Below, in pieces: positions 1-12,700 of a stretch of DNA of 64,000 nucleotides. The DNA is taken from assembly GCA_024449915.1 (NCBI GenBank), contig JAMZAV010003239.1:62001-126000 (forward strand), given 5' to 3'. The notes beneath the pieces were generated by a model that was given only the letters and a program-made list of their open reading frames with translations, was not told the DNA's origin and ran no database searches. Within the stretch, counting starts at the first letter, position 1, and each line of letters opens with the position of its first letter. Source of the stretch: Sweltsa coloradensis. Its lineage: Eukaryota > Arthropoda > Insecta > Plecoptera > Chloroperlidae. A program made the position numbers and the translations under genes.

Positions 1-1225
1 AATGATGTTTAGAGCTTTGACACACAGAACATGATTTCGTGGAAGTGCATTGGGATCGCAGATGCGCACCCATACAATTAAAACAGCGTTTTAATTGGCG
101 CAGCGTGTCATAACGTTGGTCTATGGTTAAACCACGGAAAACATTGCACTGGTACAATGTATGAGAAGCCTTACATACCGGACAAGCGGACACAGTTGAA
201 TGAGAGTGATTACGAGATGAGTTAGTGGGTACTCGCTGCACACTGTTGTTCGAGGCAGGTGACGACACTAACAAGGTGTTGATTCGCTTTGAAGGGAGAG
301 AACTTTTGACGGTAGTAACAGAACTTTTCCCGACAGCACATAACTCCATCGTTCTAGTTGGTCTTAAAATCGATTAGCGATTTGTAATCGGGAATTGTGT
401 TGTCAAAAGCCTTGCGAGATGACGCATCTTTTAAAATGACGCATCGAGATTAGCTAATGCCAAACATAACAATAAGAAATCACCTAAATCGGGAATATTC
501 AGAGCTTTCAGAGATTCGACAGAGTTGCGATGTGTTTTTAGAAACGCTTGAAGACCGTCATAGGATGACGTTTTTAGAGGAACAAAATCTAAATCTTGTG
601 GACATACAAACTCCCTAGTAATCGCTTGTTTTGATAACGAGAGATGAGAGTGTTCAGAGCGAGGGGGTAATTTTCTTCAGTTATTTGAAACTCTGAGATG
701 AGGGCCAACGGAGTTTCAGACAATGAAGTTGTTAAATAGTGTAACTTTTGAACATTACTTAATGATTTATTATCATCGATCAGAGATTTGAAAAGAGAAT
801 AGAATTCGGGCCATTTGCAAATGTCTCCTTTGAACTTGGGAAGATCTATGACTGGCAATGCAAGAGATGGTTGAACTGAGGCGGACAGAGGACCAGGTTG
901 AGTCACAACAGGGCGCTGATTTAATTTATCAACCGTAGTATAACGAAACTTACAAGCAAAGAAAATGCGTTTCAAAACTGTCTTGAACTTTGTCTATTTC
1001 GATCGATTTAGCGGGAAGAACTACTTGGGTGTTGAGTTCGGCAATAGACATTTGGATTTCGCGGAACTCAGATTCCAATTGAGACAAATTATCAAAACGG
1101 GGCCTAAATGCCTCAACTTGATCGGGTTTTATTTTTTCGAACGCATTGTACGTTCGCTGAACGGACGCGAATATAAACTCGCGTCGAGCAACTAACTTTT
1201 TCTGCTGAGCTTGCAACTCTTCCAT
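1..1225 (-). pseudogene. BEL/Pao-type retrotransposon gag, decayed
   Basis: The - strand encodes pieces of a BEL/Pao gag-like polyprotein start. A coiled, charged N-terminal part (about 1225-950) runs into a segment (975-589) with the LPKFKGD and WPEFYSLF motifs typical of the DUF1759 gag domain. Further downstream (about 185-1) are cysteine-rich knuckles: CPVC followed by H and C, CFNC followed by H and C, and CSVC. The first two pieces lie in different frames overlapping by 26 nt, and a stop ends the second at 589, so the reading frame is broken. Protease, reverse transcriptase and integrase would lie left of the window. Such a protein packages the element's own RNA. It sits antisense to BOP1, probably inside its first intron. 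The family is clear from motifs; clade and intactness of the rest are unknown. Confidence 0.75.
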
Positions 1226-1339
1226 GATGAACGGAGATTACAAGTATCAACAATAAGAGGAAACAACGTAAGAGACAATTACACTGAATAGCGCAATCAA
1301 CAGAAACACGAGAGCGGAAAACTACAACACTCAACACCG

Positions 1340-1989
1340 TGTGTGTAGTGCGATGACCAACAAGGACTAACCTTGAATGAGAAAATATTTGCGAAAAATG
1401 CGGAAAATCACCGTAGCATCCGGCTTCGGAGGACCATGTGTTCGAGCCGAGGTGCTCAACTCCGAGAATAATGGACTGTATATATTTGATCTGAACTTAC
1501 CCCGAATCTTGACGTAGGCTGAAGGAGGCAGTGCAGAGGTAAGTACGATGGGCGAGATGTTAAGCCCACCGCGAGAGAGAACAGGGATAAAGAAACTCGA
1601 GTTTGGAAGATTAGTAGGAAAATAGAGAATGCCTGGAAGGCAAGTCGAACCAAGGACTGCAGCTCGGAAACCCGTCGTTGTATTCCAAGACGGACGCGGC
1701 AGGCGGCCACGCACTTGAGTAGTACGTACAGTGAGTGCAATGTCCGGAGGACGGACACGTGCGTTGCGAGGTGCGAGCGAGAGATTGGAGACGAAAACGA
1801 ACTTTGCACTTCATCGAGTGAAGGCTAGAGGCGAACTGCATTGACAAAGTACTTGCATAAAGTCGAATGCGAGAGAACCAGGAACTGACGTCTGATAGGC
1901 AGAAATTCAAACAGGTGATAACAATATGTGCAACTTATGAATACGAAACAAGAAATACCAATAGCTAAGAGAAAAATATAACTACCACA
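1340..1989 (-). mobile_element. probable 5' LTR and leader of the BEL/Pao element
   Basis: This stretch lies directly upstream of the gag start on the - strand and has no coherent coding frame. Read on -, it begins TGTGG at 1989 and holds a TATA-like ATATATA near 1483-1489, where an LTR promoter could lie. The other LTR is outside the window, so the boundaries cannot be confirmed and no primer-binding site was recognised. The TG start at 1989 is the best support for the outer edge. Confidence 0.4.
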
Positions 1990-2198
1990 TTAGCGCCGGG
2001 AAATCGCGCGAACACTTATTTCATGATCCATCTTATTCTGACATTTGCAGCCACATTTCTCACCACTACCAGGACCCATTTCTTTAGCAGCTTTCATTTT
2101 ACCTTTTTTTACATGGGCATTGCCCAAATTATGTCGTGCTTTGGCTTTAACCGATGCCCACTCATTCACTTTGCGTCTTCGCTTACGCCCAGGATTGT
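1990..2198 (-). pseudogene. exon-like fragment of a conserved uncharacterised protein
   Basis: On the - strand, after an AG at 2200-2199, an open frame runs from 2198 to a TAA at 1992-1990. It encodes a lysine/arginine-rich peptide with RRRKVNEW, an alternating KAKARHNLGNAH-KKGK stretch and a final CGCKC cluster. This W...N.G..Y/H...GK...C.C..C layout is, as I recall it, the N-terminal signature of a family of uncharacterised, transposon-associated proteins common in arthropods. I cannot name a function. The frame ends exactly where the presumed LTR begins at 1989, so the retroelement may have cut the exon. No start codon or partner exon was seen. Possible AG acceptor; donor unknown. Confidence 0.45.
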
Positions 2199-2474
2199 CT
2201 TAAAAAGTGGATTTCCTTTCGAACAGATCATCATGGTATTTTATAGAAATATTGTATAGGTAGTTAAAATAATTACCAATATAACATTACCAAAAAATTA
2301 TCCAGGTACTGTAAGTTCAAGGTATCTCAACATACTTCTAACTTCAGGTAGGCCTAGTGAATTTGAATCAATTTACATTTAATAAGATTGTAACTTGACA
2401 TATCATAATGCAGTGTGATTACTATTATAAAAAAAATGCATGCAATAACAATTTGCAATTTTAAGTACAAAATT

Positions 2475-2606
2475 ATTTTCATCCAGTATAATTGTATCTA
2501 GACTTACAATGTTTTCCATTGAAAAGTATTTTGTAAAGTAAAGAATGATTTTCATCCAATATGATTGTATCTAGACTTACAATGTTTTCCAATGAAAACT
2601 TGTGTC
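2475..2606. repeat. two-copy tandem repeat, period about 73 bp
   Basis: A stretch starting ATTTTCATCC and ending near TTTTCCATTGAAAA occurs at about 2475 and again at about 2548 with few differences. It is AT-rich and non-coding. The rest of 2260-2960 shows nothing I recognise. Confidence 0.6.
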
Positions 2607-3827
2607 TGCTTTAGAATGGCATTTGAGGGTATGTGAGATTCAACGTTATTCCCTAAATAAAAGTTCAAATATTCAAGTTACAGTATACTTTCAACCATGT
2701 TTTGAAGGGGATCTATAATTTTTCTCGAGTTACAATGTTGTTCCATGGAATTCCTTGAAACGAGACGATTCCAACGAGTACCTGTGCTAAAAAGTGTTAA
2801 TTGTTGAGTTACGGTACAATGTTTTTCCTTGCGACCGTCGACCCAAGTAGGCTGTGAACAGGCTTGAAAATATGGCAAAATTCCTGCCATAAATTTCAAA
2901 TTTAGATTCAAAAGATGTGCTTACATCTAGCCAATTTTGCTTTGATTCGATGTAGGCCTACCGTATGTAGTGTTGGCAATTTTCAGAAAATTTTGGTTTG
3001 TTCATGAAATTTCATGAAAATTTTCATGAAAATTTACGGTAAAATTTCAAAAAATAAAAATTCAGTGCTATCATATAACTTTGTGTTCGTACTTTAAAAA
3101 AATATGGGTTTTAAACTTAACGTAGCCTAAATTTACTGGTAGGCCCTAATGTGCATGTAGGCGTAGGCCTATTGAAAAGTGACTCGGACATTCGTGTATA
3201 ATCATTACTAAAATACTTAGGTACCGGTATTGTAATTAAATATGGAAGGTATTTGAATTTGAAGACATTTTGTTGAATACTATAACTTAATTTTTCTGGC
3301 AGGCAACAAGATGCATTTTTTTGCTTAGAATGGCAAATAAGCTGATGAAGTTAGGCTACAGAACATTATATGAAAAACTAACGGGTGCTAACAAGATGAT
3401 ACCATGGAATGGCTTTTGGCCTTGGATGTTAAAATGGGTATTCAGGCATAAAAACCAAAAAAATCACAATTACAGAATATAAAAACAGAATAGGTCTATA
3501 AGAAAATGAAGCTAATGCCATTTAAGAAAAGTACAGAACAACAACAACAGAACAGAAGTAACATTCTGTATTAGGCCTACAATAGTCTATAGAATAAAAA
3601 TATTGAATTAGGTAGTCTATAGAAAGATTAAGTAATCTTTCTGCACTGCAAACCATTACGCAAACCAGTACTGGTTCATAAGAAAAGTAGGCCTAACAGC
3701 ATATTTAGTTCATGCCTAATAGCGCTATTGATTGGCCTACTCAATAAAAAAATTCAATTCTCAATTTTTAGGCCTAAGCAACCTGTTATTTTAAATTGAC
3801 TTAAATTTGAATATGATGCATCATTAT

Positions 3828-4605
3828 TGGATGAGCGTAGCGAGCGTAGCGAGCGAAGCGAAGATTCCATTTCACTACACTGGAGAAAAAATCCGGAATG
3901 TTTTTCTTTTTTTTTCTTTTTTTTCTGTTTGTATTATTGTGTGTTTGTTAACACGATTCCGGCTAAACCGATACTCCAATTGTGATGAAATTTTATGGAG
4001 ACCTTCGAAATCTCTGAACTTAGAACTGCCACGTTTTTGAGCGCAATCGAAAAATTTTTTCTCATAAAAATCGCAATTTTACGATTTTTTTCGATTTTTA
4101 AAAATTTCTTCGACTTATAACACCTACATGCTTAATCCGATTTTAATGATTTTTTCACAGAACCTTAATTTCATGAATTAAGATATTCTTGTGAAATTTG
4201 AGCGCAATCAAAAAACTATTTCTCACGAAAATCGAAATTTTACAGTTTTTTTCTTTTTTTAAACAATTCTTTGACTTATAACAACTACATGCTTTATCCT
4301 ATTGTAATGATTTTTTCACAGAACCTTAATTTGATAAATTAATAATATTCGTGTAAAATTTGAGCACAATCGAATAATCATTTCTTATGAAAATCGCAAT
4401 TTTACGATTTTTTTCTTTTTTAAAATTACGATTAATAAAAAAATTAAGTAAATTTTTAATTTTATTTAATTTAATTTTAAAAAAATCTTCGACTTAGTAA
4501 TAATTTTTTCACAGAACAACAGAAAATCCGCATAACACAATGGCAGCTCAATGCACCAATATTACGCTCATCCAACAACGCGGCGGGACTTAAGCGTTTT
4601 CCTAG
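3828..4605 (+). mobile_element. Helentron/Helitron2-like non-autonomous element, copy 1
   Basis: The 5' end TGGATGAGCGTAGCGAGCG is complementary to TACGCTCATCCAA at 4563-4575. This is followed by a short hairpin (AACGC 4577-4581 with GCGTT 4594-4598) and the terminus TTCCTAG, flanked by T on both sides. Asymmetric inverted ends plus a 3' hairpin and T/T insertion are the hallmarks of Helitron2/Helentron derivatives (HINEs). The interior carries repeated AT-rich blocks with TTTTTTCACAGAACC and no protein. Copies at 4726, 48875, 46615 and 49990 share this plan. Confidence 0.65.
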
Positions 4606-4725
4606 TTAGTGAATGATAGAAAATTGTCGTAATCAAAAACTTATTTATTATTCATTCGGGAAAAAAGCCATATCTGGGGCCCCAAGCATTAAAGGTACTA
4701 ATCAATTTCCAAATCCTCCAATTAT

Positions 4726-5528
4726 TGGATGAGCGTAGCGAGCGAAGCGAAGATTCCATTTCACTACACTGGAGAAAAAAATCCGGAATGTTTTTTTTTT
4801 TTTTTTCTTTCTTTCTGTATTTTTGTGTGTTTGTTAACACGATTCCGGCTAAACCGATACTCCGATTGCAATGAAATTTTATGGAGACCTTCGAAATCTC
4901 TGAACTTAGAACTGCCACGTTTTTGAGCGCAATCGGGAAATTTTTTCACATAAAAAACGCAATTTTACGATTTTTTTCTATTTTTAAAAAACTTCTTCGA
5001 CTTATAACACCTACATGCTTTATCCAATTGTAATGATTTTTTCACAGAACCTTAATTTTATGAATTAAGATATTCGTGTGAAATTTGAGCGTAATCGAAA
5101 AATTATTTCTCATGAAAATCAAAATTTTATGTTTTTTTTTCTTTTTAAAAACAATTCTTTGACTTATAACACCTACATGCTTTATCCTATTGTAATGATT
5201 TTTTTACAGAACCTTAATTTCATGAATTAATATATTCGTGTTAAATTTGAGCGCAATCGAATAATTATTTCTTATGCAAATTGCAATTTTACGATTTTTT
5301 CTTTTAAAAAATTACGATTAATTAAAACAATTAAGTTAATTTTTTATTTTATTTAATTTAATTATAAAAATTAGGTTAATTTTTTATATAATTTAATTTA
5401 ATTAAAAAAAATCTTCGACTTAGTAATGATTTTTTCACAGAACAACAGAAAATCCGCGTAACACATGGCATCTCAATGCACCATATACGCTCATCCAACA
5501 ACGCGGCGGGACTTAAGCGTTTTCCTAG
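4726..5528 (+). mobile_element. Helentron/Helitron2-like non-autonomous element, copy 2
   Basis: It has the same ends as the copy at 3828: TGGATGAGCGTAGCGAGCG at the left; CGCTCATCCAA, hairpin and TTCCTAG at the right, with T flanks. It lies only 120 bp after copy 1 in the same orientation. The bodies are clearly homologous but differ by many substitutions and small indels, so this is not a very recent tandem duplication. Confidence 0.65.
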
Positions 5529-6008
5529 TTACAAAATAAATAGTTTTCTCTGGGATCCACTGATGGTTGATCAAGTAAAACTAACAATGTCTTCGAATCT
5601 AACAGTACTAATCTCTTCGTTTACTGGAAAAATAAAAGTCATGCACAGCCTTCTTACCTTAGTATCACAATTTCACATGCTTTTCTTTGGTATTCAATAC
5701 TACCAGATAATGTAAGATGACCAACCTAAATCATGTTAGCAATAAGAAATATTTGGAAATTTTTTGAAAAATTTTCATTTCACTGAAAATTTTCAATTGG
5801 CCAAGCCAACACTAACCGTAGGCCTATGACACATAGGCCTAGTTATACAAATTTTTTGAAAATTTCTCTTTGATGGCCCAATGTCTGCTAAGCTAAAGCA
5901 AATTCTTGAAAATGAAAAAAGTAAAAAAATTAACAATTTGGGGGTAGTTTTTCAGCCAAGTGTGGAGTTTTATACTTAACAGAGAACTAAATTCCTTTCT
6001 TATTTCAG

Positions 6009-6706
6009 GCTGAAGATTTGTTAGCGGCAATAACCAATGATGACGATAGCACTGATGCAGAAAGTGAAGCAGGCAGTGAAGTGGAATCTGATGATGCTGA
6101 ATCAGAGGATGATAATGAATCGGAGAATGACGAAGGATCGGATAATGATATTGAATCCGAGAATGGCGATGTATCAGAGAATGACGATGGATCGGAGAAT
6201 GGTATTGATTCCAATGATGTATCTGAGAATGGTGATGTGTCAGAGAACAATGTTGAATCTGACAGCAGCGGCGGCTCATCTGACGAGGGACAGGAACAGA
6301 ACGGCAAAGAAGATTCTTCAACTGAAGATGAGCTGACTAATAACGTAAATCATCCTCCTCTCAGCAGAAGTAGTGGTTCAAGTCCTAAATCCAAAGGAAA
6401 GCAGATCAAGGAGGGTATCAAGTCTTTGGCATTAGGGGACAGCACAAAGAAACGTAATCCTACTTTGCGTCCAGAGAAAAATAAATCAAAGTCCACTCCT
6501 ACCAAACAGTTGGTTGATGATGACGAGTACAAAAGTGACACATCAGATGAAGAGGATATCCGCAACACTGTTGGTAACATTCCTATGAATTGGTACGATG
6601 AGTACTCTCATCTTGGATATGACTGGGATGGAAAGAAAATAATCAAACCCAAAAAGACCGATGAATTGGACAATTTCCTCAAGAGGATGGAAGACCCTAA
6701 CTTTTG
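6009..6706 (+). CDS. BOP1: BOP1 visible exon 1 (acidic tract and start of BOP1NT domain)
   Basis: It follows TTTCAG and ends before GTAAAT, in phase 2. Its first 95 or so residues are a glutamate/aspartate/serine/asparagine run built from degenerate SEND/G-type repeats, as in the disordered acidic N terminus of BOP1 proteins. A basic, serine-rich linker follows, then the conserved [13 protein letters not shown] and YDWDGKKI motifs and [16 protein letters not shown]. The frame starts AEDLLAAI without a methionine, so an upstream exon is required. The TGG codon for the final Trp is split across the intron. Confidence 0.93.
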
Positions 6707-9700
6707 GTAAATTTACGTTATAATCTCACTTTGCACCTATTAGCCTAGACCTAAAGCTCTTTTAACCCTTTTCCTGTTTTTGCTGTAATATTACGTTGCG
6801 CGGAGCCGTAAGCAGCCGTAAACTATTTTGAGGATTTAAAAGTCAAATTTCGCGGTATTCCAGTTCTTAAAGTGCTGCTATCTTACGGCAAAATCGGAAA
6901 AACTACGTCGGTAAAAGAAGTTTTCTATTTCAGCATTGCATTGGCATTGAAATGAGATATTTGCAAGGTGCTGGCTTTTGTTTGTTTGTTGTTTGTCTGT
7001 TTTAGCTGTTTATCTGTAAACATGGCATCTAAACATTGCTCACATGTGATGATCAGAATCGGATTTTAGTGTTTTCAGAAGATGGTGGTGATGACAGTGA
7101 GTTAGTTGATGTAGTTTTTTTATGGTGAAAGTGTTTCTACTTGATAGTGGGTGTAGGCCTAGTGCTATGGATGAACTAAGTGGTCCAAGGGACAGTGACT
7201 TGGAATTAGGCCAATTTGACACGCGTGGGGTCGTAACTGACAGGCCTAGGCCTAAAACCTAGGCTTATGGCTTTGTAAGCTTATAGGCTAGGACACAATG
7301 TAAAAAAACACTGAAAATTTCATGCAAATCGGACAATTAGGTAGTGAATTAACCGTAAATGACCACTAGGCTACAAATTTCCAGAATATGTGTATAATAA
7401 ATAGGCGTTTTTGGGCTCCGGGAGGTGAAATATTAGAACAGTTCAGGGGTTAACCACTGTATTGGACTGTTCTGTTAGAAGGCATACTCTGGTATAGGCG
7501 GAGGCCCCTACGTAGTTCTATATTAGTATGGTTATAATTAGGGCTCGTATGTTCCCGACATCTCCTATTTTTCTATTGGTGCCTCGAAAATATTTTTAAG
7601 TAGGCCTACCGGCAGCTGCGAAGCGTCGGGGTAGGCATTGAGACAGTGTCTACTGTCTACCCTACTAAAAAAATAATAAGAGTTATTCTCAACACGTTTT
7701 TACTTGTGGGAAATGGTTTCAAATGTATGCGGGCAAAGCAACAAATGAACGTGTCTATTTCCATGCCTGTGCGCAAGCTCTTGAGACCACTAGGATTCTG
7801 TCTCCGAGCTTTCCCCTATTAGGCCTAGATTACACCTACAACCAGTGGTTAATTTCAGGGCGGACTCTTCCGCTCACTCTTTTTCCCACTTCTTTTTTGG
7901 AAAAAGGTTTTCTAGTTTTTGCACTACACAATGCTAGTTTTTCGGTATTGCATTCAGTCACGTATTTTCCTGAAACGCTCAGAAATCACTCTAAAAACCC
8001 TGATTTAAAAATTTTCGTCTGCGGCTCTGTGGCTGGGGAGCAAGCCCCCCAAACCCACCAGCTGTTTTTGCCTAAAATCACTTGTCCAGCAAGCTTTACT
8101 TTGAAATATAGTACCCTACCCACGACCTTGCCCTCCCCGGCGACCGGCGACCCCCCCCCCCCCCCCCCCCCCCCGCGGAAGCGTCCACCCACTTATTATT
8201 TTAGAGATTAACCACTGCCTACAACTCTATGGTGCAGCGCTTGTTAACTCCCCTCCACTTCCTCTCCTTCGCAAGTAGCATAGGCTATTGAGACATGTCT
8301 AGTCGCGCTGCAGCACCTGTGTTTCGTCAGCATTTTCGATTGTTGTGCGCAAGGATTCTATTAGTACACACTTGTTTGGTTGTGGTGAATAAGTGTTACA
8401 GCCTTACAGCTTGAGTTGTTTTGTTATATTTAATATATTCTGATTCTGACATGGCTGCAAAAATCTAATAGGGAGGATCAACTAAAATGAAGTTTCCACT
8501 GTACAACAACAACATTATTTTGGTAGGCCTTTGCTTTCAGACTACCGGTACTACTTTTTTCTAAAACGTACCAAACACATTTTAAAATCCTGATTTAAAA
8601 AATTAATATATTTTATTTTTTTGTACCCGTGTCTACCCTATAAAATATTCACGCTTCGCCATTTCCTACCAGTACATTTCATGTGTTCCTGCAATGTAGT
8701 GTGACTTCACCCCTACTAGCTCTGCTACTTTACGCCCTACGTGGCCTAACCTGCCTATGAAGTCACGTCGCAACCTTTTACCGACACCACCTTGCCCGAA
8801 AGACCCGACCAGCGCCAGAGTGTGATTCACTCGTGACTCACCAAATGGAGTCACTTTAGGTCGGGGGGTGGTGTAGGTGAAGGTCACCCTTCCTATCCCC
8901 ATGCCTGACTCGCCAACTTGCCCTATTCTTAGCTCGCGGAGAGACGAGACTAACATAAACTGAAAAACGCGAAACGCAAATCGAAAACACAACAAAGACC
9001 AATAACAACAAAACCCGAGTGTACCGACAGTGCAACCCAGCACGGTCCAGTACACTACCCACTGGGGTAGGGAACCCGTCTTACCAGGCACGCTAGTGGT
9101 GAGCCACGCCGTCGTTGGTCCGCTCCACGCTCGTTCTGGGGCCTCGGGCACTGCTGCTGAAAGTGGGGCAACCACCCGTGATGCGGCGTGGTGTGGACTG
9201 AAGGTCCTAGCAAAAACTACACTATGAGTTGAGGAAAACAGGGGACAAACATGCACTACGAAGTGAAAAGCCGTGTCCTTTTAGCGGCCTTTACTGACTC
9301 AACAATGAATTTAAATTACAACAATGAAGTTAGGTTTCAAATGAAGTTAGCCATCGGATCCGAATTTAGACAACAAAATACATACATGTGATACAAGGGA
9401 TACAATAAAAATACAAGAAAATGCCAATGCTCTACTCATCCAAGTCCTCTCTGTCCCACTCCAAAGTCCTATCCTGTTCCTTGGTCTTGAGTGAAGAAAG
9501 GGGGGGGGAAAAGATGTGGCTGCAAACGGCGACGCGCTCCGGCGCGTAGGTAGGCCTAGCCTACGGGGAAGGCGTCCAGTGGCGGACGCGGACCTTGTGT
9601 CCTACTGCGTCCTTCTCGGCTACTCGCCCAGAATGTTTAGTTTCGCTTACCACAGCCCCAGATGTTCTCGTAGAGGGAGAGATGCCCTTGATCTAGCATC

Positions 9701-12700
9701 GTGGTATTGACTAACCACGTGGTCTTGTACTTTATTGGCACTAACACGTGCACCCTATGCTCGACACCGCAAAGCCAGGCAGAAGAAAGGAACTGTAAAC
9801 TTGACGTGAGCTCATGCTACCCGCAACTCTGTAGGAGTTTAGAATTTACCGAGCACTCGCCGGGTCGTCATTGTTAGACGTACTGTTGGCGGTTACCCTT
9901 TACATAGGGGTCACCAAAAACGCGTCGGATTCTTCCGAATAAGTTTCTAATAGTTAAATAAAGTCAAAATAAGACCATCTCCCTAAGCCTAGTCGGCCAC
10001 TCCGTAATAGACGGAGGCTCCACGACCATGATGGCTCTCGCAGGGTGGGTCACCACGCTGGCACTACACGTGCACCCTCGGACTCAACCGTCCGGTTCCA
10101 AAGCGTGACCCACTGTGATCGAGGTGGATGCTCCTTGCTGCCTCGCACTCGTCCGGGGTTTCTTCTCGCCTCGCCATCCGGTCACGTGTGTCTCTCTGGA
10201 CACCGCCATTGGTCAGTCTTCTTGGTTCAAACTTCCGCGGGTCTCCTAGGCTCGCGATTCGTCGACTACAAACTCAACAAAATTCACGTTTCCGTTGGAT
10301 TTTGTCACCGACGTTGCCATTTATGCTTGCCGCATTCCTCAACCCTTGCTCGCTGCCGTCGAAAGATGAAGCCAACGCACTTTTCCAGGACGTTCCGAAT
10401 TTAGCATGGGGTGACGTCACTTCTAGGCCACTCGGGTAACCCGAAACCAAAACATGAGCCTCGGCTCCACAACTTCACATTCCACACTTTCAACCCTAAG
10501 GTTGGCCTTTGCATGCCTAGATCAGATTTACACTGGCTTGAACACTTGTTAGAAATTATGACTTAAGGCCTTGAAAATATTGAAAGTTCCACATGATATG
10601 AAATACATAGACAGATTTATAAGCAGCAAAAATATAAAAATACAAGGGTAGGGCTGTAACGTTACAGTAGGATGTCAGATTTCAATAAACGTTGACGCCC
10701 TGGTCAGTGGTCACAAAAACTTGTATAGGCCTACACGTTTACATTAGGCCTACACGTTTACATTAGGCCTACACGTTTACATTAGGCCTGCCACAGTTGT
10801 ATAGGCCTACACGTTTACATTAGGCCTGCTAGTCGACAATGCTTGTATAGGCCTACACGTTTATATTAGGCCTGCTAGTCGACAATGCTGATGGCACACG
10901 TTACATTAGGTCTTTTAAAATTTAATGCGCCATGGCGGGGGTTTACCGTTTTTTTTTTTTTTTTTTCTTTTTTTCCCTTTCTTTTTTTTCCTTTTTTTTT
11001 TTCCTTTTTTTTTTTTTTTCCCCCCCGTTCATTTAAAAAGCGGTTAAATTCTAGTGTCCGATATTTATTATTACTGACAAAAAATAAAAGGGGCCCAAAT
11101 TAGCGGTGAGATTTTTTGGAAGGGACCCGGTTTTTCAAAAAATTGGGCGAGTTTGGGGGGTGGGGGGGGGCATTCAAAATAGCGGCAAAAAAAGTTTAAA
11201 CCTTGAGTGAACTATAGATAGGGGGTTCCCACCCCCCAAAGGAAAAAACAGATGCAATGAAACCAAAATTCGTAATCGGAGGGGCAGAAACCAAAAGAAA
11301 AAGGAGCCCGGCCCGTAAGACGTTTGACTGTGGGTCAAACGATTTTGGGCGTTTATAAAAAATTTCCGATGTGAATGGGAAGGGTGTTGAAAGGGGAGAC
11401 ACCCCCGCGCTTTAAGGGAAAAAATGATTGGGAAAAAAACAGTTCGGCTGGTGGGACACAGGATAAAAACAGCATAAAAAATAAAAATCGTTTATTTCAA
11501 GGAAAATTTAAAAAAACCTTGTGGGGCCTTTACTTTTAAACATGTTACCACCCAAGGTGGGAAATTTGGCAATGCCAAAAAAAATGCATGGGGCCTGACA
11601 TTTTGGGGCCCTAAAAATTTTCCTATTTTAATTACATTTTAAAAAAAGGATCTTTTTTGGCCCTTTTTTTAGGGGCCACAAAAATTTGTACCCAAACTAT
11701 TTTGAATTTGGAGCAAGTTCTAGGAAACCCAAATTTTCCAAAATGGGCCTACCTACTAAACTAAAAGGCTAGGGGGGAAAATAAAATTAAATTCACACTA
11801 TTTAGGAAAAACGCTAAATTTACGCCCCCGGTTGAGGGAAATGAGTTTTTTAAAGTTTTTATTTTGGGGGTGGGTTTAATTTTTTTATTTTTTGCAAGTG
11901 CTTTGTTTTGTTCCCCTTAGCATTGTAGGTGATTTTTGGGCAATTTTCTATTTTTTTCCCCTTGTCAATGGGTTATTATTTACCGAAAAAAAAAAACTTA
12001 TTTTTAAAAGCTTTATTTCTATGGATTTTTTTGGAAAATTTTTTTCCAAATTTTTTTCTTTGAAAAGGTACTACATAAACCCATAACCTTAATGCCATGT
12101 ATAAATATAAACATTGAAAGGCCCACCCCTTTTGGGGTCAAAAATTGGGCCCCCAAATGGCACAAAAAAAATTCCCACAAAAAATAAAAAAAATTTAAAT
12201 ATTTAAAGCGTTATTTCTATAGAGTTTTTTGGCTTATTTTTTTTTAATTTTTTTTCTTTCAAAATGTCCTACATCATTTAAAAAACCTTAATTTTCCATG
12301 TAAATAAATGAACATTGTAGCCCCCCCGTTTGGTCAAAAGGGGGGCCCAAAAATGGCCCCAAAAATTTTCGAAAAAAAAAAATGGGAAAAAAAGGGAAAA
12401 AGTACGATATTCATGAGAAAAAATTTTTTTAAAAGGGTCCCCAAAAAAAATGTGGCAAGGGGTATAAGTTCAGAGTTTTCCCAAGGTCCTGTAAAAAATT
12501 TTCATCAAGACCCTTATTCGCTTATTGCCGTTTCCCCCCGGAAGAGAGCGAACAAACAGCCCAAAAAATCCCAAAAAAAAAAAAAAATTTGGGGTGGGGT
12601 CAGTAAAATTTAAAAGTTTTACCCTTCACTCGTTTTCGCCCCCATCCAAATTCCCAAAAGCGGGAGCATGTTTTTGGCCCAAATTTTTTTTGCCTTTTTT

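Larger units (their letters stand above)
2968..5814. mobile_element. non-autonomous hAT-type element, host of two nested insertions
   Basis: The ends are inverted: TAGTGTTGGC at 2968 and GCCAACACTA ending at 5814, both followed inward by AATTTTC-rich sequence. The 8-bp flanks are ACCGTATG (2960-2967) and ACCGTAGG (5815-5822), seven of eight identical, as expected for a hAT target duplication. No transposase frame is visible. Two Helentron-like elements (3828-4605 and 4726-5528) make up more than half its length. It ends about 195 bp before the first visible BOP1 exon. Confidence 0.7.

Noticed and set aside
5870..5925. BOP1 start exon with ATG near 5880-5904
   Set aside because: No donor in the phase needed by the exon at 6009, and no coding character. 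The start exon is more likely outside the window.
5893..6321. Histidine/serine-rich frames on the - strand opposite the acidic tract
   Set aside because: They are shadows of the GA-rich BOP1 coding repeats.
7723..8211. 162-codon open frame with a proline run
   Set aside because: It crosses the boundary of a hAT MITE with a perfect target duplication, and the proline run comes from a 24-nt C homopolymer.
8666..9256. 196-codon frame on the - strand
   Set aside because: No motif, no splice context, and it lies in a GC-rich block where stop codons are rarer by composition.
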